A DNA stretch of 64,000 bases from Anniella stebbinsi (GCA_029215795.1 JARDYH010000002.1:39602001-39666000), one strand, 5' to 3'. Positions 1 through 12,666 are shown, numbered from the stretch's first letter. The notes: generated by a model not told the origin, from the letters alone. Numbers and translations: made by a program.

Positions 1-150
1 TGGGAGTGGAGAGACCCAGATTCAAGTCCCCACTCAGGCAAGAAGCTCACTGGATGACTATGGGCCAGTCTTTGACTCTCAGCCTAAACTACATCACCAG
101 GTTGTTGTGAAGATAAAATGAACAGGAGGAGGATCACGTATGCCCTGCTG
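1..150 (+). repeat. MIR/CORE-like SINE, 3' part, cut by window start
   Basis: The sequence has the typical order of a reptile CORE/MIR-type SINE: a B-box-like 'attcaagtccccactca', then 'gggccagtc', 'actctcagcct' and the tail 'ggttgttgtgaagataaaat'. The same order is seen in the fuller copy at 47723-47975. The tRNA-like head is outside the window. The element is non-coding. Confidence 0.75.
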
Positions 151-165
151 AAAGACCATGGCCAT

Positions 166-365
166 GAAGGCTCCTCCTCATGGGTTGTTGTTGTGTGAAC
201 CCAGCCATGCTAACAAACTATGGTTAACAAACTATGGTTTGTTAACCATGAACAGCCCAGAGTTCATAACTCAACAACAAACTATGAATTCTCTTTGTGG
301 GTCTTTTAGCAACCCTTCAAATAGAGGACTGTCATCTATAAAAGAGGACACATGGTCACCCTAAG
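166..365. repeat. Probable hAT-type foldback MITE
   Basis: The region contains a perfect 11-bp inverted repeat with a 4-bp loop (222-247, arms ggttaacaaac/gtttgttaacc). It ends in 'acatggtcaccct', a terminal motif shared with the ends at 10857 and 43472. It is probably a non-autonomous DNA transposon end. The left boundary is not resolved. Confidence 0.45.
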
Positions 366-560
366 GGAGGCCATAGCTCAGTGGCAGAGCACTTGCTTTG
401 CATGCAGAGGCTCCCAGATTCAACCACAGCATCTCCATGTAGGCGGGAAAGGCTCCTCTTTGTGTGGGACCCCGGAGAGCTGTTGCCAGTTGGAGGACAA
501 TCAAAGGCTAGAAAGGAAAAGCTAGATGGAGCAATGGTCTGATTTGAACAGCGGAGTTTC
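366..560 (+). repeat. tRNA-derived SINE
   Basis: The head carries an A-box-like 'tagctcagtgg' (374-384) and a B-box-like 'agattcaacc' spaced as in a tRNA-derived RNA polymerase III promoter. The body follows with 'atctccatgtaggcggg' and 'caatggtctgattt'. It is a diverged relative of the copy at 728-921. Confidence 0.7.
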
Positions 561-727
561 TTCTGATATCAGACGACTTTGCACCCCATAGAGAGATGAT
601 GCAGAAGAATGACAAAGGTTAAAAAATAAGAGAGATCAAGGTGGGCCTCTTATGAGCCATTTAGATTTGTGGCATGTGAAGATGTGGCTGGCCTACAGTT
701 AGATACAGTGAAATGGGTTGCTCTCTT

Positions 728-921
728 AGGGAAAGGATATAGCTTAGTGGGAGGACACTTGTTTTGTATGCCAGAAGTCCCAGGTTCAATCCATGGTATC
801 TCCAGGTAGGGCAGGGATAATTCCTGCCTGAAACCCTGGACAGCAGCTACCTTTCAGTGTTGACAATACTGGGCTACATGGACCATGGTCTGACTCAGTA
901 TAAGGCATCTTCTTATGGTCT
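728..921 (+). repeat. tRNA-derived SINE, nearly complete
   Basis: An A box 'tagcttagtgg' (740-750) and a perfect B box 'ggttcaatcc' (783-792) form a tRNA-like promoter. The body runs through 'atctccaggtaggg' to a 3' end 'actcagtataaggcatctt'. This is the ACA-type SINE organisation familiar from lizards. It is a retroposon, not a functional tRNA gene, because no acceptor stem can be closed. Confidence 0.8.
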
Positions 922-979
922 TTACACAAGAGGCTTGATATGCAGAAATCAGCAGTTGAAGCATTTAATGGCATAGGTA

Positions 980-1240
980 AACATGATCATCTACTAACTG
1001 CCACCAATCAAAACTGCACCTTCTCTTCCATCGCTCCCAGACTATGGAATGGTCTGCCGGAGGGGATTAGACAAATTAGCAGTTTTCATGAATTTAAGAG
1101 AGTCATGAAGACTGCTCTCTTCCGGCAGGCCTATCCGGATGAATTTTAAGATGTTTTAATGATGCATTTTAACTGTTTGTGATTTTTGTATTTTACATTG
1201 TGTTCCCCGCCTCGATCCGAAGGGAGAGGCGGGTTATAAA
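980..1240 (+). mobile_element. L2-clade LINE, 3' end fragment with ORF2 C-terminus
   Basis: The open frame translates to the conserved C-terminus of L2/CR1-group ORF2, including 'APRLWNGLPEGIRQ' and 'FKRVMKTALFRQAY', ending in a stop at 1147-1149. A short 3' UTR with 'cctcgatccgaagggagagg' leads into an ATT-repeat tail, as in the reverse copies at 13027 and 21966. The element is 5'-truncated and dead. Confidence 0.85.

Positions 1241-1286
<46 letters not shown>
1241..1286 (+). repeat. (ATT)n tail microsatellite of the L2 LINE
   Basis: About 15 ATT units directly follow the LINE 3' UTR. The same trinucleotide ends the other two L2 copies, so it is the LINE tail and not an independent satellite. 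Confidence 0.9.
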
Positions 1287-1750
1287 GTGCTGTGAAAGGG
1301 ACAGCAATAAGGGCTGGGTCAAAATTTGGCAAGCTCAGCCCCGGTGAGGCAGGAGTTGCTTTCAGTGCTCAGAAGTCAAACAGGCACACTGAAAGATTAG
1401 CAGTATTAGTGCAAATGATGATATGATATGGAACCTCATCTTATCTGTGGATTATTACATGGCATTGCAGGGCACTTTGCACCCTTTCTTCACAGTATTA
1501 CCTTTTGGATCTTTGATTTAGAGCTCCATCACACCAGCGATTTATCGCACACTCGCCATGCCTGGTATGTGGTCATGCAGCATGGTACTCACATGATGTC
1601 GTCTCTGTCCTGCACTCATTTTGCCTCTTCCCCTCCATTTTTCATTTTATTTTGGAGCGGGGATAGCTTGTTTCCCCCCCCCTCCATGTGCAATAAAGCC
1701 TCTCCTCCCTCCCGTGTATTGCTGTCCTTGCGCTCTATCGGACCATCTCA

Positions 1751-1752
<2 letters not shown>
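1287..1752. other. Non-coding stretch, nothing recognised
   Basis: I see no gene or classifiable repeat. Open frames here are short and lack any recognisable protein pattern. Confidence 0.5.

Positions 1753-1789
<37 letters not shown>
1753..1789. repeat. (TG)n microsatellite
   Basis: About 18 uninterrupted TG units. Cysteine/valine runs in frames crossing it are artefacts. Confidence 0.97.
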
Positions 1790-2456
<667 letters not shown>

Positions 2457-3125
2457 ATCTGCAGGGGGAAGGAGGATGTAGGGGGTGGGGCGGGAGATTT
2501 TGCCAGCCTAGTAGCGATACAGGTGAAAAGATACATGAGTGCAACAATGCACAGATGTGAAAGTGCCTAATGCTCGACTCACTAAGGAAACGGAGGGGAA
2601 AACCGGGGATGCAAACCGGAAAAAAAAGTAGGTGTGATGTACCCTGTAGTGTTAAACAGTTCAACTCAGGACAAGGAAAGTTCTATGTTGTCTTCATTGT
2701 TAATCGGAGTTTTTCTTTCCCTTGTGTTCATCTTAACTACATCTTGGAAACAATAGGGGGCACTCTTGTTTCATCCAAAGCCCTAAAGTCGCCTGCTACA
2801 ATTTACAGTAACATTGCTGTAAGAAGGAGAAATACGGACACCCTGTTCTCTGCCTGTTTCAACTAGGTACTTTTCACAATTAAAAGAGACATATAAAAGA
2901 GAACATACATTGAAGTAATACGCTAAATCAGTACATTCTTTGGAAATTATTTAGAACTGTTTTATTTTCCATCTGCAGTGTTCATTCTGTTCTGGGTTTT
3001 GAAACCAGCTGAAGTGCCAGGAAAAAAAGCTGTCTTTGATTTTGCTTCATACTTAGATATTTGGGGTGGTGGTGGTATTTATTTGCATTTAATAATATAT
3101 CTTGTTTCAACATTAGAAATTAAAA
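2457..3125. other. No gene or repeat recognised
   Basis: Unique-looking non-coding sequence. The 98-codon frame at 2570-2866 has no recognisable domain. Confidence 0.45.
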
Positions 3126-3234
3126 GTGCAATCCTACACGTTTAGACAGAAAAAAGTCCTACAACTCCCAGCATGGCTGGGGCATGTTGGGAGTTGTAGG
3201 ACTTTTTTCTGTCTAAACATACATAGGATTGCAC
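3126..3234. mobile_element. Near-perfect foldback MITE
   Basis: Two arms of about 50 bp pair almost perfectly: 'gtgcaatcctacacg...cagcatg' against 'catgttggg...aggattgcac'. Only about 9 bp separate them. The inner part contains the 'ctacaactcccagcatg' motif. A partial copy lies at 50885-50942. It is a non-autonomous DNA transposon of a type abundant in reptiles; the superfamily is not proven. Confidence 0.8.
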
Positions 3235-3869
3235 CCTAAATGAACTAATTATTATTTCTGTTTGTTATGTGCAGAGTAATCGCCAAAGAGAAATGTCAAG
3301 GCACAAGTTGGTCTAGAAATGGAAATTGGCTTCGAACTGGAAGCGTTATAACTGAACCCCAGAGATACGGGAGACAGCTTAGACCTAGCATTCGGCAATA
3401 AATTCCAAGCCTGGGCCCATGACTCAGATTAAATCTTGTTCCCTTTACCAGAAGCAACATTAGAGCAAAAGTATACTGTAATAGAGCAAAGAGTGACTTG
3501 GCCACAGTATTATTGCAAATGCATGTATGAATAGTAGTCAAGCTAACTTTCCCATACAGAACTGTTATGAATCACCTCTGTTGTGCTTTTATTATGCACA
3601 ACTTTTACCCCAAAGCAACTGTTTCAACCTCTCAACAATCCGAAGTATAGGCCATTAATAACCCCATTTTACCTGTAGTGGTTTGCGACTGAAATACTCT
3701 CCTGAATCCTTAAGACTATCCAGTAAGCTATGCAAGGATTTGAACCTATATTCACTAGGCCTGAATGTGGTGCTGTGATTGCCTGAAGGGCTAGCTCAGT
3801 TCCTACTCCAACATGCCAGGCCCAGGACAGGAGATGGGAGAAGTTGTTGGTCTCTGAGGCTATCCATTG

Positions 3870-3975
3870 TATGAATTTATTTATTTATTTATTTATTACA
3901 TTTTTATACTGTCCATCAGCTAAAGCTGTCTGGGCAGTACACAATTAAAAACCATAAAACATGTATAGATAAATT
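3870..3975 (-). repeat. LINE/SINE 3'-tail fragment with (ATTT)n
   Basis: An (ATTT)n run is followed by 'ttacatttttatactgtcc' and 'agctgtctgggcagt'. Read on the - strand this is a CR1/L2-type 3' end with an A-rich tail. Related copies are at 6927, 23905 and 48127. Confidence 0.6.
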
Positions 3976-4018
3976 TAAAGCACTCAATGTTGAAAAAAAA
4001 GTGTGATATAGTGCTGCA

Positions 4019-4131
4019 GGGGAAGGCAACCCAGTGCCCTCCAGCTATTTACGCCCATCAGCATGGTCACTGATCAGAGATTATGGGAGTTATCATCCGA
4101 AATATCTGGAGGGCATGGTTGCCTGGCCCTG
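4019..4131. mobile_element. Foldback MITE, 'ccctccag...ctggaggg' family
   Basis: The ends are complementary ('aggcaacccagtgccctcc' against 'ggagggcatggttgcct') and the core carries 'tgggagttatcatcc'. About a dozen members or fragments of this family are spread through the window. Confidence 0.7.
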
Positions 4132-4409
4132 GTACAGGGGATCTGTTTTGAATTGCACCTTCTCCTGTGTGCTTGCTATCACACTACACAGGTAATAGGA
4201 GGAGGGGACCAGAAGGTTCATGTAGGAAGTCATTGGATAGACCTCTGCCTGTGACCTCCAACAGCTGCTGCCAGTCAGAGTAGACCAGGGGTGGGAAACT
4301 AAATATGGATGAGTAGATGTTCCTTCACTGGCCAAATGACCTCAGGGGGAGGACAGAAGGGGAACTTCTCTGGGTTGAATTAGGCTTGTGGACTGGAGGT
4401 ACGCAGGCC

Positions 4410-4480
4410 CCAGAGAAGATAATACTGGGTCAGATGGTCATGTAGTCTGACCTGGTATAAGACAGCTGTCTATATTCCGT
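4410..4480 (+). repeat. tRNA-derived SINE, 3' end fragment
   Basis: The piece 'aatactgggtcagatggtc' plus 'tctgacctggtataagaca' matches the 3' end of the SINE at 728-921. The head is missing or too diverged to mark. Confidence 0.55.
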
Positions 4481-4627
4481 TCCCAAGGAATGATGGACAG
4501 CCAAGTGCTGTTGTATCAAAGTAAAACAGAAACCAGTCCTGAGTATCTTTGCCCAAAAAGATTTGTAGGCTCTTAGGGCAAATTAGATGCTACATGCAGA
4601 GGTATGGAATGTCCACTAGATGCCTTT

Positions 4628-4629
<2 letters not shown>

Positions 4630-4671
<42 letters not shown>

Positions 4672-4674
4672 ATA
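4630..4674. repeat. (AAAT)n microsatellite
   Basis: An uninterrupted tetranucleotide array of about 11 units. Confidence 0.95.
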
Positions 4675-6826
4675 TCATTGAGAGGCTGAAGTTGTGAACA
4701 GAAGAACACATGGGGCTTAACCCTGTTCCTTAGTACCCATTTCCTAATTCAAAAATGGTCCTCTACATCCATTTTTTCCCTCACAGGGGAAAAGATATGG
4801 ATCCCGCTATCTTTTGCCCCATAAAGGAAAGAGGAGATTGGCACCTTAATTAGGAACATAAGAAAAACAGCCAGCAGAAAAAGGATTAAGTAACCCTTCC
4901 TCACCAGCCATTCCTTGGCACACCTCCCCAGGTTAATTTTCATTGGGGAAAAAAAATCCAGTCTGCTGAGTGAATGTTGCACACATCTGCATGTAATCTC
5001 TAGTATGGCCCTTAAGGAAAAAGTCTGGCAATGGGATTTGCACACATGCAAATCCTAAGCATCAATACATAGCTTATGACCAACTCCAGACAGCAAAACC
5101 TATCATTTTATATGACGGCAGGCAATAATAGGCCTGCTATCTAAACACAGATTTTCACACGGTCTTATGTAACCATTGCTTTATCTCTGTATTTAAGTAT
5201 CACCTCTTCAATGATCAAATACCTGCCTCATTATAAAGAGCAGGCTGTACTGTTTTCATTTCCCAAACAGCTTTGCATTGAGCCCTTTAATTAGACCAAT
5301 ACATACACATACATTTTGCTCCCTACAGATCTTTTCTTTCAGGTGTCGACATGCCTGGACATGCTCTGAAGGTCTGTATATTGCCAAGCAGTATACAAAC
5401 TTTAAATATCAACACTTTACTGGTTTTAGCAACACTCAGATGTGTAATTTAATTAAAAGTCAATCATCCGGTTTTTCAGAACTAAACAAAAATTCAAGTC
5501 TATGAAGGTCACATGCTGTTTTATGGATTCAAATCAATAGGCAGTACAGATTCATTTTATTGATCATGTTACAAAGCCTTCAAAAGAGCCCTGCCAGCTA
5601 AATGTGTGAAGCAGTTAGAAGTAAAGGCTTGCTACATCTAATCAATATTGAGAACACAAATATGATGGCCACAATCCTGAAACCATTTAGTCCTGCGACC
5701 ACTAATGGATCTTCTTACAAGTCAGTGGTTTTCACAATTGTTACTAATGCATGAAAACGCAGTGTTGGCAATGGGTATGTAAGCTGCCGGCTGACTTTAC
5801 ATCTTATTCCAGGGGTGGTAGTAATGTGGAAAATAAAATATGCCAATATTAATTGAGACCACTTTAATTTACAGCAATGCCTAAACTTCTTTGTGTGTAA
5901 TGTTATTCTTCATTAAGACAGCTTAGTTATAAATAGAGAGATCAGAGCAGCATTTATAGTAACACTATAAAGAGGCTATTGAAGTTTTTGTACTTAGGGT
6001 GTTTTCCCAAGCAAAGATTGCCTATAGCTCTGGAATCCATCATTCCAGAACTAAAGGCTACTGTTGCATCATTGACACAGTTGTTACTGTGTGATCAAAA
6101 GTAGGCAGGGAGGGTACAATGGCTAGCATTTTGTCTTGTGGGGTCGTGGTCCCCATCTTTTAGCTTAACACTACTGTGGGGCTGTCGATACATTCTGGAA
6201 GCCCCAAGGTGGCTCTGTGGTGGCACTGCATCAATTATACAATGCAACCATCTCCTCGAAGCCACCGTGGGGATTTCTAGAGAAGATCCGCATTTTAAAA
6301 GTTGGTGACTTATCCTGAATTTTCAGGATGGAGCAAAGTGAACACACAGCCCTTCCACCATGTAACCTTGCTCCATCCTTCAGGTGGAAGGGTTTCCAGG
6401 CGGAAGGCGATCCCTGATTGATTGCTGTCTGCCTGGGCAGAAGGCAGGGGGCGGGATGGTGAGCCCGATGTTCACTGGAATTCTGGCTTTGGCATGGGAA
6501 TTAGCTGCCGCCCACCCAAGGAAGCAAAAGTGCAGGGGCTTGGAAGAAGGAGCAGCAACCCGGCACCGTCAAGGGAGCCCTGTGAACTCCACTGGAGGAA
6601 GGCAGGGTGGCCAGGTTGCCACTGGAGTTTCGGGCTGTAGCTTCAGAACTACCACTTAAACAGAAGATGCAGCAGATGCAGCTACTTCTGTGTGTTCCTT
6701 CCCCCACCCTCTTGTCCATCCCTTCACTGCCTGTTGTGGGGCATATTTTGGGGTCCAAATTGCTACAGCAGGAAGAGGAAGGATGCTTCAGTTAGAAAAA
6801 CTCATTATTGGACTGCAAATCCTACT
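4675..6826. other. Long non-coding stretch, no gene seen
   Basis: About 2.1 kb without recognisable repeats or coding potential. A weak inverted pair ('gaagccccaaggtggc' against 'gaagccaccgtgggg') near 6198-6275 may be an old MITE. Open frames at 6384-6659 are GC-skewed noise. Confidence 0.4.
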
Positions 6827-6829
6827 GTT

Positions 6830-6896
6830 CCTCACTACTGGCTATTCTGATGGGAGTTGCAGGCCAACAACATCTGGAGGGCCACAAGTCACCGCA
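6830..6896. repeat. Foldback MITE, half copy (ctggaggg family)
   Basis: Contains 'tgatgggagttgcaggcc' and 'catctggagggccaca', the right half of the family described at 4019. No left arm is visible. Confidence 0.55.
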
Positions 6897-6926
6897 ACAG
6901 CCTGGCACAACTGGAGGATATAAATA

Positions 6927-7012
6927 TGTATTTATTTATTTATTACATTTCTATGCTGCCCCATAGCTGAAGCTCTCTGGGCGGTTTACAAGGATCAAAA
7001 ATTTAACAAACA
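6927..7012 (-). repeat. LINE/SINE 3'-tail fragment
   Basis: 'tatttattacatttctatgc' followed by 'agctgaagctctctgggcgg' is, on the - strand, the same 3' end as at 23905 and 48127. It is a short CR1/L2-like retroposon remnant. Confidence 0.65.
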
Positions 7013-7785
7013 AACAATCCTACCCATTAAAATGGGAAATGCGAAATGTGGCTGTAGCCCTGCTTGTAAACTGCATCAGTCTTTCATTACAGCAAAGCCC
7101 AAGAATGAGTGGAATAGCTCATATTGGGCTTTCAGCAACTTATGTACCCCTGTGTGAAACAATTTGCCAGGTTGTGTGCATCAGGAGGAAGAGGGAATGT
7201 GTCCTCTTTCCCAAGGCAAGCAGGATAATGATCATCACTGTCGTCCAGTTGGAAATCGCTGCTCCAACTACTCTTATGTAACTCATGCAACTAAAGCTGG
7301 ACGGGGCCAAAAGCCTTTCTATGCAATGCTAGAGGGCAATGAAAGTGCCTGCAGCTTTCCTACTACATTTCAGCTGCTATATCCTTGTGTATAATGTACT
7401 TTTTTCTTTTAAAAACTGGGTGAAAATGATTTCCTTCTCAATAAAAATACAGGGCTCCACTTCCACTGGTTCCATTGCACTTGCGGGAGCAACCACTTGC
7501 ACAATGGGACTTTCGTGCTTCTAAAAATAACCCTGGAAATGAGCATAAACACTAGTTTCTGGATTGAGACAGATCAGCAGAACTCCCTTCTCCGAGCTCT
7601 GCTGACCTGCCCCATTTCAGAAACAAGCATTTCTGCTTGTTTTGGGATATTTTTAGAAGCATGTAAGCCCCACTGCAGGAGCTGTCACTCCCACAAGTGC
7701 ATGGGCATGATAGGCTTTGTTTACAGAAAAAGCACCAACACAGGACAGCAGGACAGGGACATGGGCAACAGTAAATTCTGTGGAT

Positions 7786-7940
7786 CGGGTGGCTCCGATA
7801 TTAGCAGGGTGGTGAATCCGCTCCAGATTTCAGTCTGAACCAGACAGCTTTGCACCTTGGATAGCTCCTTTAGAGTGCTGACTGGTTGTGACTGAAGCCT
7901 GGAGCGGATTCACTGCCCCACTGACATTGGAGCCACCAGC
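7786..7940. mobile_element. Foldback MITE, 'gtggctccgat' family
   Basis: The terminal arms 'ggtggctccgatattagc' and 'gacattggagccacc' are complementary, and inner arms 'gaatccgctcc' and 'ggagcggattc' pair perfectly. It is the same family as 42351-42530, where an 8-bp target duplication supports a hAT origin. Confidence 0.75.
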
Positions 7941-8632
7941 CTTCATTGATGGGAACGTATTCTCTGTTCTCTTCAGAGTGAGGGCAATGGAAGGGCTTCT
8001 TTTGCCCTCACTGACAGTAATATATACAGGACTCAATCATTCTGGGATGCTTAGTACAAACTTGTAACATGCCCCCTCTCCTACGCAGATAAAGTTAATA
8101 CTAATAAAGGCAATATCCAGTTGTCGAAGTTTTGATTTTTTTAAAAAAACAAAATCTTATGGATCAACATGACTGTAAATATTTTATAAGTGGACCAATT
8201 AACTCCAAATATTTATTTTTATGGCCTTTTTCATTGCAATTCATTATCTCTCCCTGCACCCCCAATCAGTTTTTCTTCCAGCTTCACACCCAATAGATAA
8301 AATAGCCAGGTGGCTTAACTGTTCTTGCCCCATTGTAGAAAGTTTGCAGTTCTTGATGACTGCTAGCTTGCTGAGACTTCTTTCAGCTTCTGGCAGTCAC
8401 TACCAGTGTGAAAAAATCTGTAGGTCTAGGCACACTTCACGGAAAATGAGTGTGCAAACTAGGTATTCACTTACATAAACTTTGGGCAGTGGCTTCCACT
8501 GTCATGGGATCAATGTCCCTAATTATTATAGTGTTTGTCCCTCCTAACAGCTATCTTTTCTTCTTGGCAATGCACAAGAAACTCTGGGACTACTAGTTCT
8601 TGAGAGAGCATGTCCCCAAGAGAAGCACATCT

Positions 8633-8815
8633 CATAAGAACATAAGAGCAGTGTTGGACCACAAGCATCCGTCTAGTCCAGCATTCTGTTAACACAGTGG
8701 CCAACCAGCTCTCACAGGAAACCCACAAGCAGGCCATACGTACAACAGCACCCTCCCGCCCATGTTTCTCAGCAACTGGTGTACATAGGCATACTGTCTC
8801 TGATACAGGAAGTAT
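8633..8815 (-). repeat. Dispersed reptile retroposon fragment
   Basis: Key blocks are 'ctagtccagcattctgtt', 'cacagtggccaaccagct' and 'cagcaactggtgtacatag'. On the - strand these match the + strand copies at 26036-26266 and 56186-56392. It is probably the 3' part of an old LINE or SINE family that I cannot name with confidence. Confidence 0.65.
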
Positions 8816-9416
8816 CTCCCTCTCTCTCTGCTTCTCAGACAACAAGCCCTAGTGCACAAGCACGCTTTCTCTATCCTAAAGAAGGGCTGGGGCCAGCAAC
8901 ACACTCTTCAGAATGTTGCTTGTTCTGCTCTAACACTGCTTCTGATTGGCTCCTGTTTAAAGAAGGCAGCACTCATTGTGAAAGCAATAGAATTGCTTTC
9001 AGATTCCATGCTTTAAACTCCAAAGTAAGTTTTACCACACTGCACACGGCTTCCTCTCACAAGGGCCAAAGTTGCAACCTTGTTGGGCAGACACTAATCA
9101 TGATAGTCTCCACAGCCAAACCTCCAAGGAGGATCCAAACATTCAGGCGGCTGTTTTGAACCAAAACCCCAAATACTTTGCATTATAACAGGAAACAATT
9201 ATATTGTTGCATGAAAAATCAATTTCCCCACAGCTAATGTGAGAATTGCTGCTAAGCTCTGAGGAAACAGAGAGTTCTGAGGGGGGTGGCAGATGACATC
9301 AGCATCCCTGCTAATTAAAAAGTGTCATTGCTGTGACTCTGTGAGCCCTGGCTCACTACACCACTGCTTTCAATGATATAAAGCATGGGCAGTTGATGGA
9401 AATTTTAATTGTCTCG

Positions 9417-9974
9417 GGGACTGTTCAGATGACATGCTAACCCACTATGGATCACTCAAAAACTTGATCCATGGTGGGTTAGTGTGTCTTGTGGGGAGAG
9501 AATTCCCTCCCCGTGGTGAGTCGATGACCCACACCTGCTAACCATCTTCTGCAAGATGGTTTGCAGGTCTCCATGGTGGTCCCTATGTCATGTGATGGGA
9601 ATCCCGTGGATTTATCTCATCGCTTCAGCGAAAAACAAGAAAAAATTGTGGCTCTAACAGATCCTAGAAGCCACTGGCAAGAGCAACAGCCACTTCCAGT
9701 GACTCTCTTGCCACCACAGATATTTTCTATGGTTTGCAGTCATGTTTTCCAAACTGAGCAGTTGCCAGCTGCCTGTCTGGTGCACGGAGGATGATGGGAT
9801 GCGCAGTTAAACTGTGTGGAGGAAAGTGATCTAACCACGGAGGTGAGGTGGCTGGCAGAACCATGGGGAGCACTATGGTTCCTTTTCATGTGGCGGGGCT
9901 GCTTGTCTTGGTTCCATTATCCCTTCATGTGGTTCCCCTACCCACGCACCCTCCGTGCGTGTCTGTACAGGCCC
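9417..9974. mobile_element. Probable hAT-like MITE with terminal inverted repeats
   Basis: The left end 'gggactgttcagatgac' is similar to the reverse complement of the right end ('gtgtctgtacaggccct'). Near the left end, 'aacccactatggatca' pairs with 'tgatccatggtgggtt'. No clear target duplication was found. The coding frames inside are not recognisable. Confidence 0.5.
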
Positions 9975-10737
9975 TAGAAGACCTTAGTAAATACACTTCT
10001 TTATGCTTACTTATAATGGACAAACATCTATTTTGGGAGGAATGTAAAAAGGGTTGTTTCAAACTCAGGGAATGTACACTCGATTGAATACATTACATAT
10101 TTAGGCAAACAGTTCACCAAAGGATGTAATATGCGAAGATGTCAAAAGAGACACAAGCAACAGGCAAGATCACCATTAAGGATGTCTGAACATTCAATCA
10201 TCTGAAGCAAGAAAGCATTGTATCAAATAAAAGTACATTCAATTACAACTACGGGATGGAAGCAACCTAAAGAAACCGATCAAAATAAATTGATACGAAA
10301 GGCAGATGTTGGTCATTGTGGAGTTATATTCCCGTGGGATGCTTCTGACACTATTAGGGCTGTTGTCTAGCATTAATTAGATAATTCTAATTAATTCAAA
10401 GTGTGAATTACTTAGGAAGGCATGAAGCTAAATTATGTTTGAAGGCTCCTAATACATTTAACCCCATGTTCTCTGTTTAGCAGGTTAATAAAATAATGTT
10501 GTTAAAATGATTGAACAAGGTAAAAGCTCAGGATGTATCCACTAAACGGCATTGAAAACAAGGCCTATGTCACCTATTTTAAAAATGGCTTAATGGAATT
10601 AGTATGGTTGAATTTAAATAGAAATAAAATACATCTGTGAGCAGGTGACTTGTGTGCCAGCTCTGTCTACTATCCAGGCATTGTGAATTACAGATGGACA
10701 ACTTCAAGGCCCCTGTTTCCTTCTTATGGTTCTTTAT

Positions 10738-10857
10738 CTTTAAACCCAGACATGGACATCCTTGACATGAAGGATGCCTTCAAATAATGGCCTCTCATCT
10801 AACAGGTCTTTCAATAGAGTACTGCCCTCTGTAAAGTAGGACACATAGCCACCCTAT
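10738..10857. repeat. hAT-like MITE end fragment
   Basis: The end 'aaagtaggacacatagcc' plus 'accctatg' is the same terminal motif as at 335-365 and 43440-43472. The opposite end is not evident. Confidence 0.4.
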
Positions 10858-11196
10858 GAAAACAATGAGAATATTTATGGTGGTAAGCTTAAAACACGCC
10901 AAAATGTTTAGGCCAAGCACACTGACTATCAAAACTAGTGTTTATTGTTTTTAAAGTTTTCATCACTTTGATCAGCGAAACCACAATGGCACTTTCCCAC
11001 TTCAAATCTGGTTTAAAAGATTTAGCATAGAGAAGGCTCCAGAAATCTTTAAGGATGGTCTGGTTCCTAGTGTTACAATGTGCATAGCAGCCAGATCCAC
11101 AATTGCGGTTGGATCTGAGCTAATTTATTTCTATGTGAGCTGTTGGAATAAATTTGAATATAATGGCTGTGAAACTATGTTGACAAGGTGTAATGT

Positions 11197-11515
11197 TAGG
11201 CTGACCATATGAAAAGGAGGACAGGGCTCCTGTATCTTTAACAGTTTCATAGAAAAGGGAATTTCAGCAGGTGTTATTTGTATATATGCAGAACCTGGTG
11301 AAATTACTTCATCATTACAAAGTTAAAGCTGCAGAAGCCCTGCCCTCTTTTGTACATGGTCAAGAGGACAAGGCTCCTGCCGCTTTAACTGTTGTGATGA
11401 AGAGGAAATTTCACCAGGTTCTGTATCTATACAAACGACACCTGCTGAAATTCCCTGTCCTTTGCAACTGTTAAAGATACAGGAGCCATGTTCTCCTTTT
11501 CATATGCTCACCCTA
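11197..11515. mobile_element. Dimeric foldback hAT-type MITE (family A)
   Basis: The ends are TAGGCTGACC and GCTCACCCTA. The flanks are tgtaatgt (11189-11196) and tgtattgt (11516-11523), a 7-of-8 target duplication. The two halves are inverted copies of a 172-bp unit (see 13450-13621), meeting near 11355-11365. The mismatches show that this is one of the older copies. Confidence 0.85.
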
Positions 11516-11560
11516 TGTATTGTACAGTTATTATGCTAAGACACTATGGTATTTCAATTA

Positions 11561-11708
11561 CTATATGGAAAGAAGGACAGGGTTTCTGTATGTTTAATAG
11601 TTGTATAGCAAAGGGAATTTCAGCATGTGTCATTTGTATGCATGCAGCACCTGGTGAAATTCTCTCTTCGTCACAATAATTAAAGCTGCAGGAGCCCTGG
11701 TCACTCTA
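11561..11708. mobile_element. Family A MITE, degraded monomer
   Basis: One unit of the family, ending in GGTCACTCTA, with the internal blocks 'agggaatttcagcatgtg' and 'cacctggtgaaattctctc'. The left terminus has decayed. It sits 45 bp from the dimer at 11197. Confidence 0.7.
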
Positions 11709-11860
11709 GCTATGTTGTTGTCGTTGTTGTAAATAAAAAATACAGGAAAGTGTGCAAAAAAAGGAGGAGGTGTTTTTTATAATATCTGAGCAGTCTTACA
11801 GTCTTGATATTGGTCTAATCTAGCATGGTTCTTATGTTCTTATATTCATAAATGTAATTT

Positions 11861-11946
11861 ACAGTGCAATTCTATACAGTTCTTCTCAAAAGTAAATCAA
11901 ATTCAGTTTAATGGGGCTTACTTCCAGGTAAGTGGATTGCAGCTTT
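11861..11946. repeat. 'acagtgcaatcctatac' MITE fragment (family C)
   Basis: Contains 'acagtgcaattctatac', 'atggggcttacttccagg' and 'aagtggattgcagc'. This inverted-end family recurs at 17126, 18403, 20445, 32712 and 35105. Confidence 0.6.
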
Positions 11947-12666
11947 TTAAAAAGGGCAGTCTTCAAATGGCATTCCCTTGATTTTCCCTATTTTTTTTCT
12001 ACGATCCAACATCTTTTCCTTTTCTTTGTGAGGAAAGAATGAATTTGCCAAATCGCCAAGTGAAATTCTAACTGTTTAACTGGTTTTGTTTTCCTTCCTA
12101 TAGGGCTATTTTTAAACTCTGGGGTGATTTGCCACCTCTCAGCTGGCCTCAAACTCCTACACCCGGCTTGGAAATTAAAACTCTGACTTAAGGGAGGCAG
12201 AAAAGCATCAGCACACAAGCTATTTAACCGTTAAGTATTTTAGCAGCATTAGCCGATCATCAACCTTCCTGAAAATTATTTAGCATGTGGATGGATGAGT
12301 CTCAACTAAGTGAGCTATTATCCAGATCTTCTTCCGTGGGGACTGAAGGGTCATTGCAACTTTTTTCTGCAAAAGCTTCAAGGATGCTGTAGGAGAGTCT
12401 TGGCTTCAGGGATGTGCTCCCATGTGTATATCCAATAAGAGGGCAGGGAAATAGCAGCAAGAGCGGCAGTAGAGGTTGGGGAGAGATTTCATTCAGCCAC
12501 ATGTTTAGATCATTTATGATGCAAAAAGCATTTTGCTGCTTGGAGCAAAACTCCAGGTCATGTGTCTAAAACAAAAATGGTTTGATCGATTACAATTGTC
12601 TCCTTTATAGAGAAGTTTCCTGTGGCATGTGCATTGCAAAATAGACACATGCATATATATTGAGTG

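Noticed and set aside
366..921. tRNA genes suggested by A and B box matches
   Set aside because: The boxes belong to tRNA-derived SINE heads. No complete cloverleaf with a closed acceptor stem and anticodon loop can be formed.
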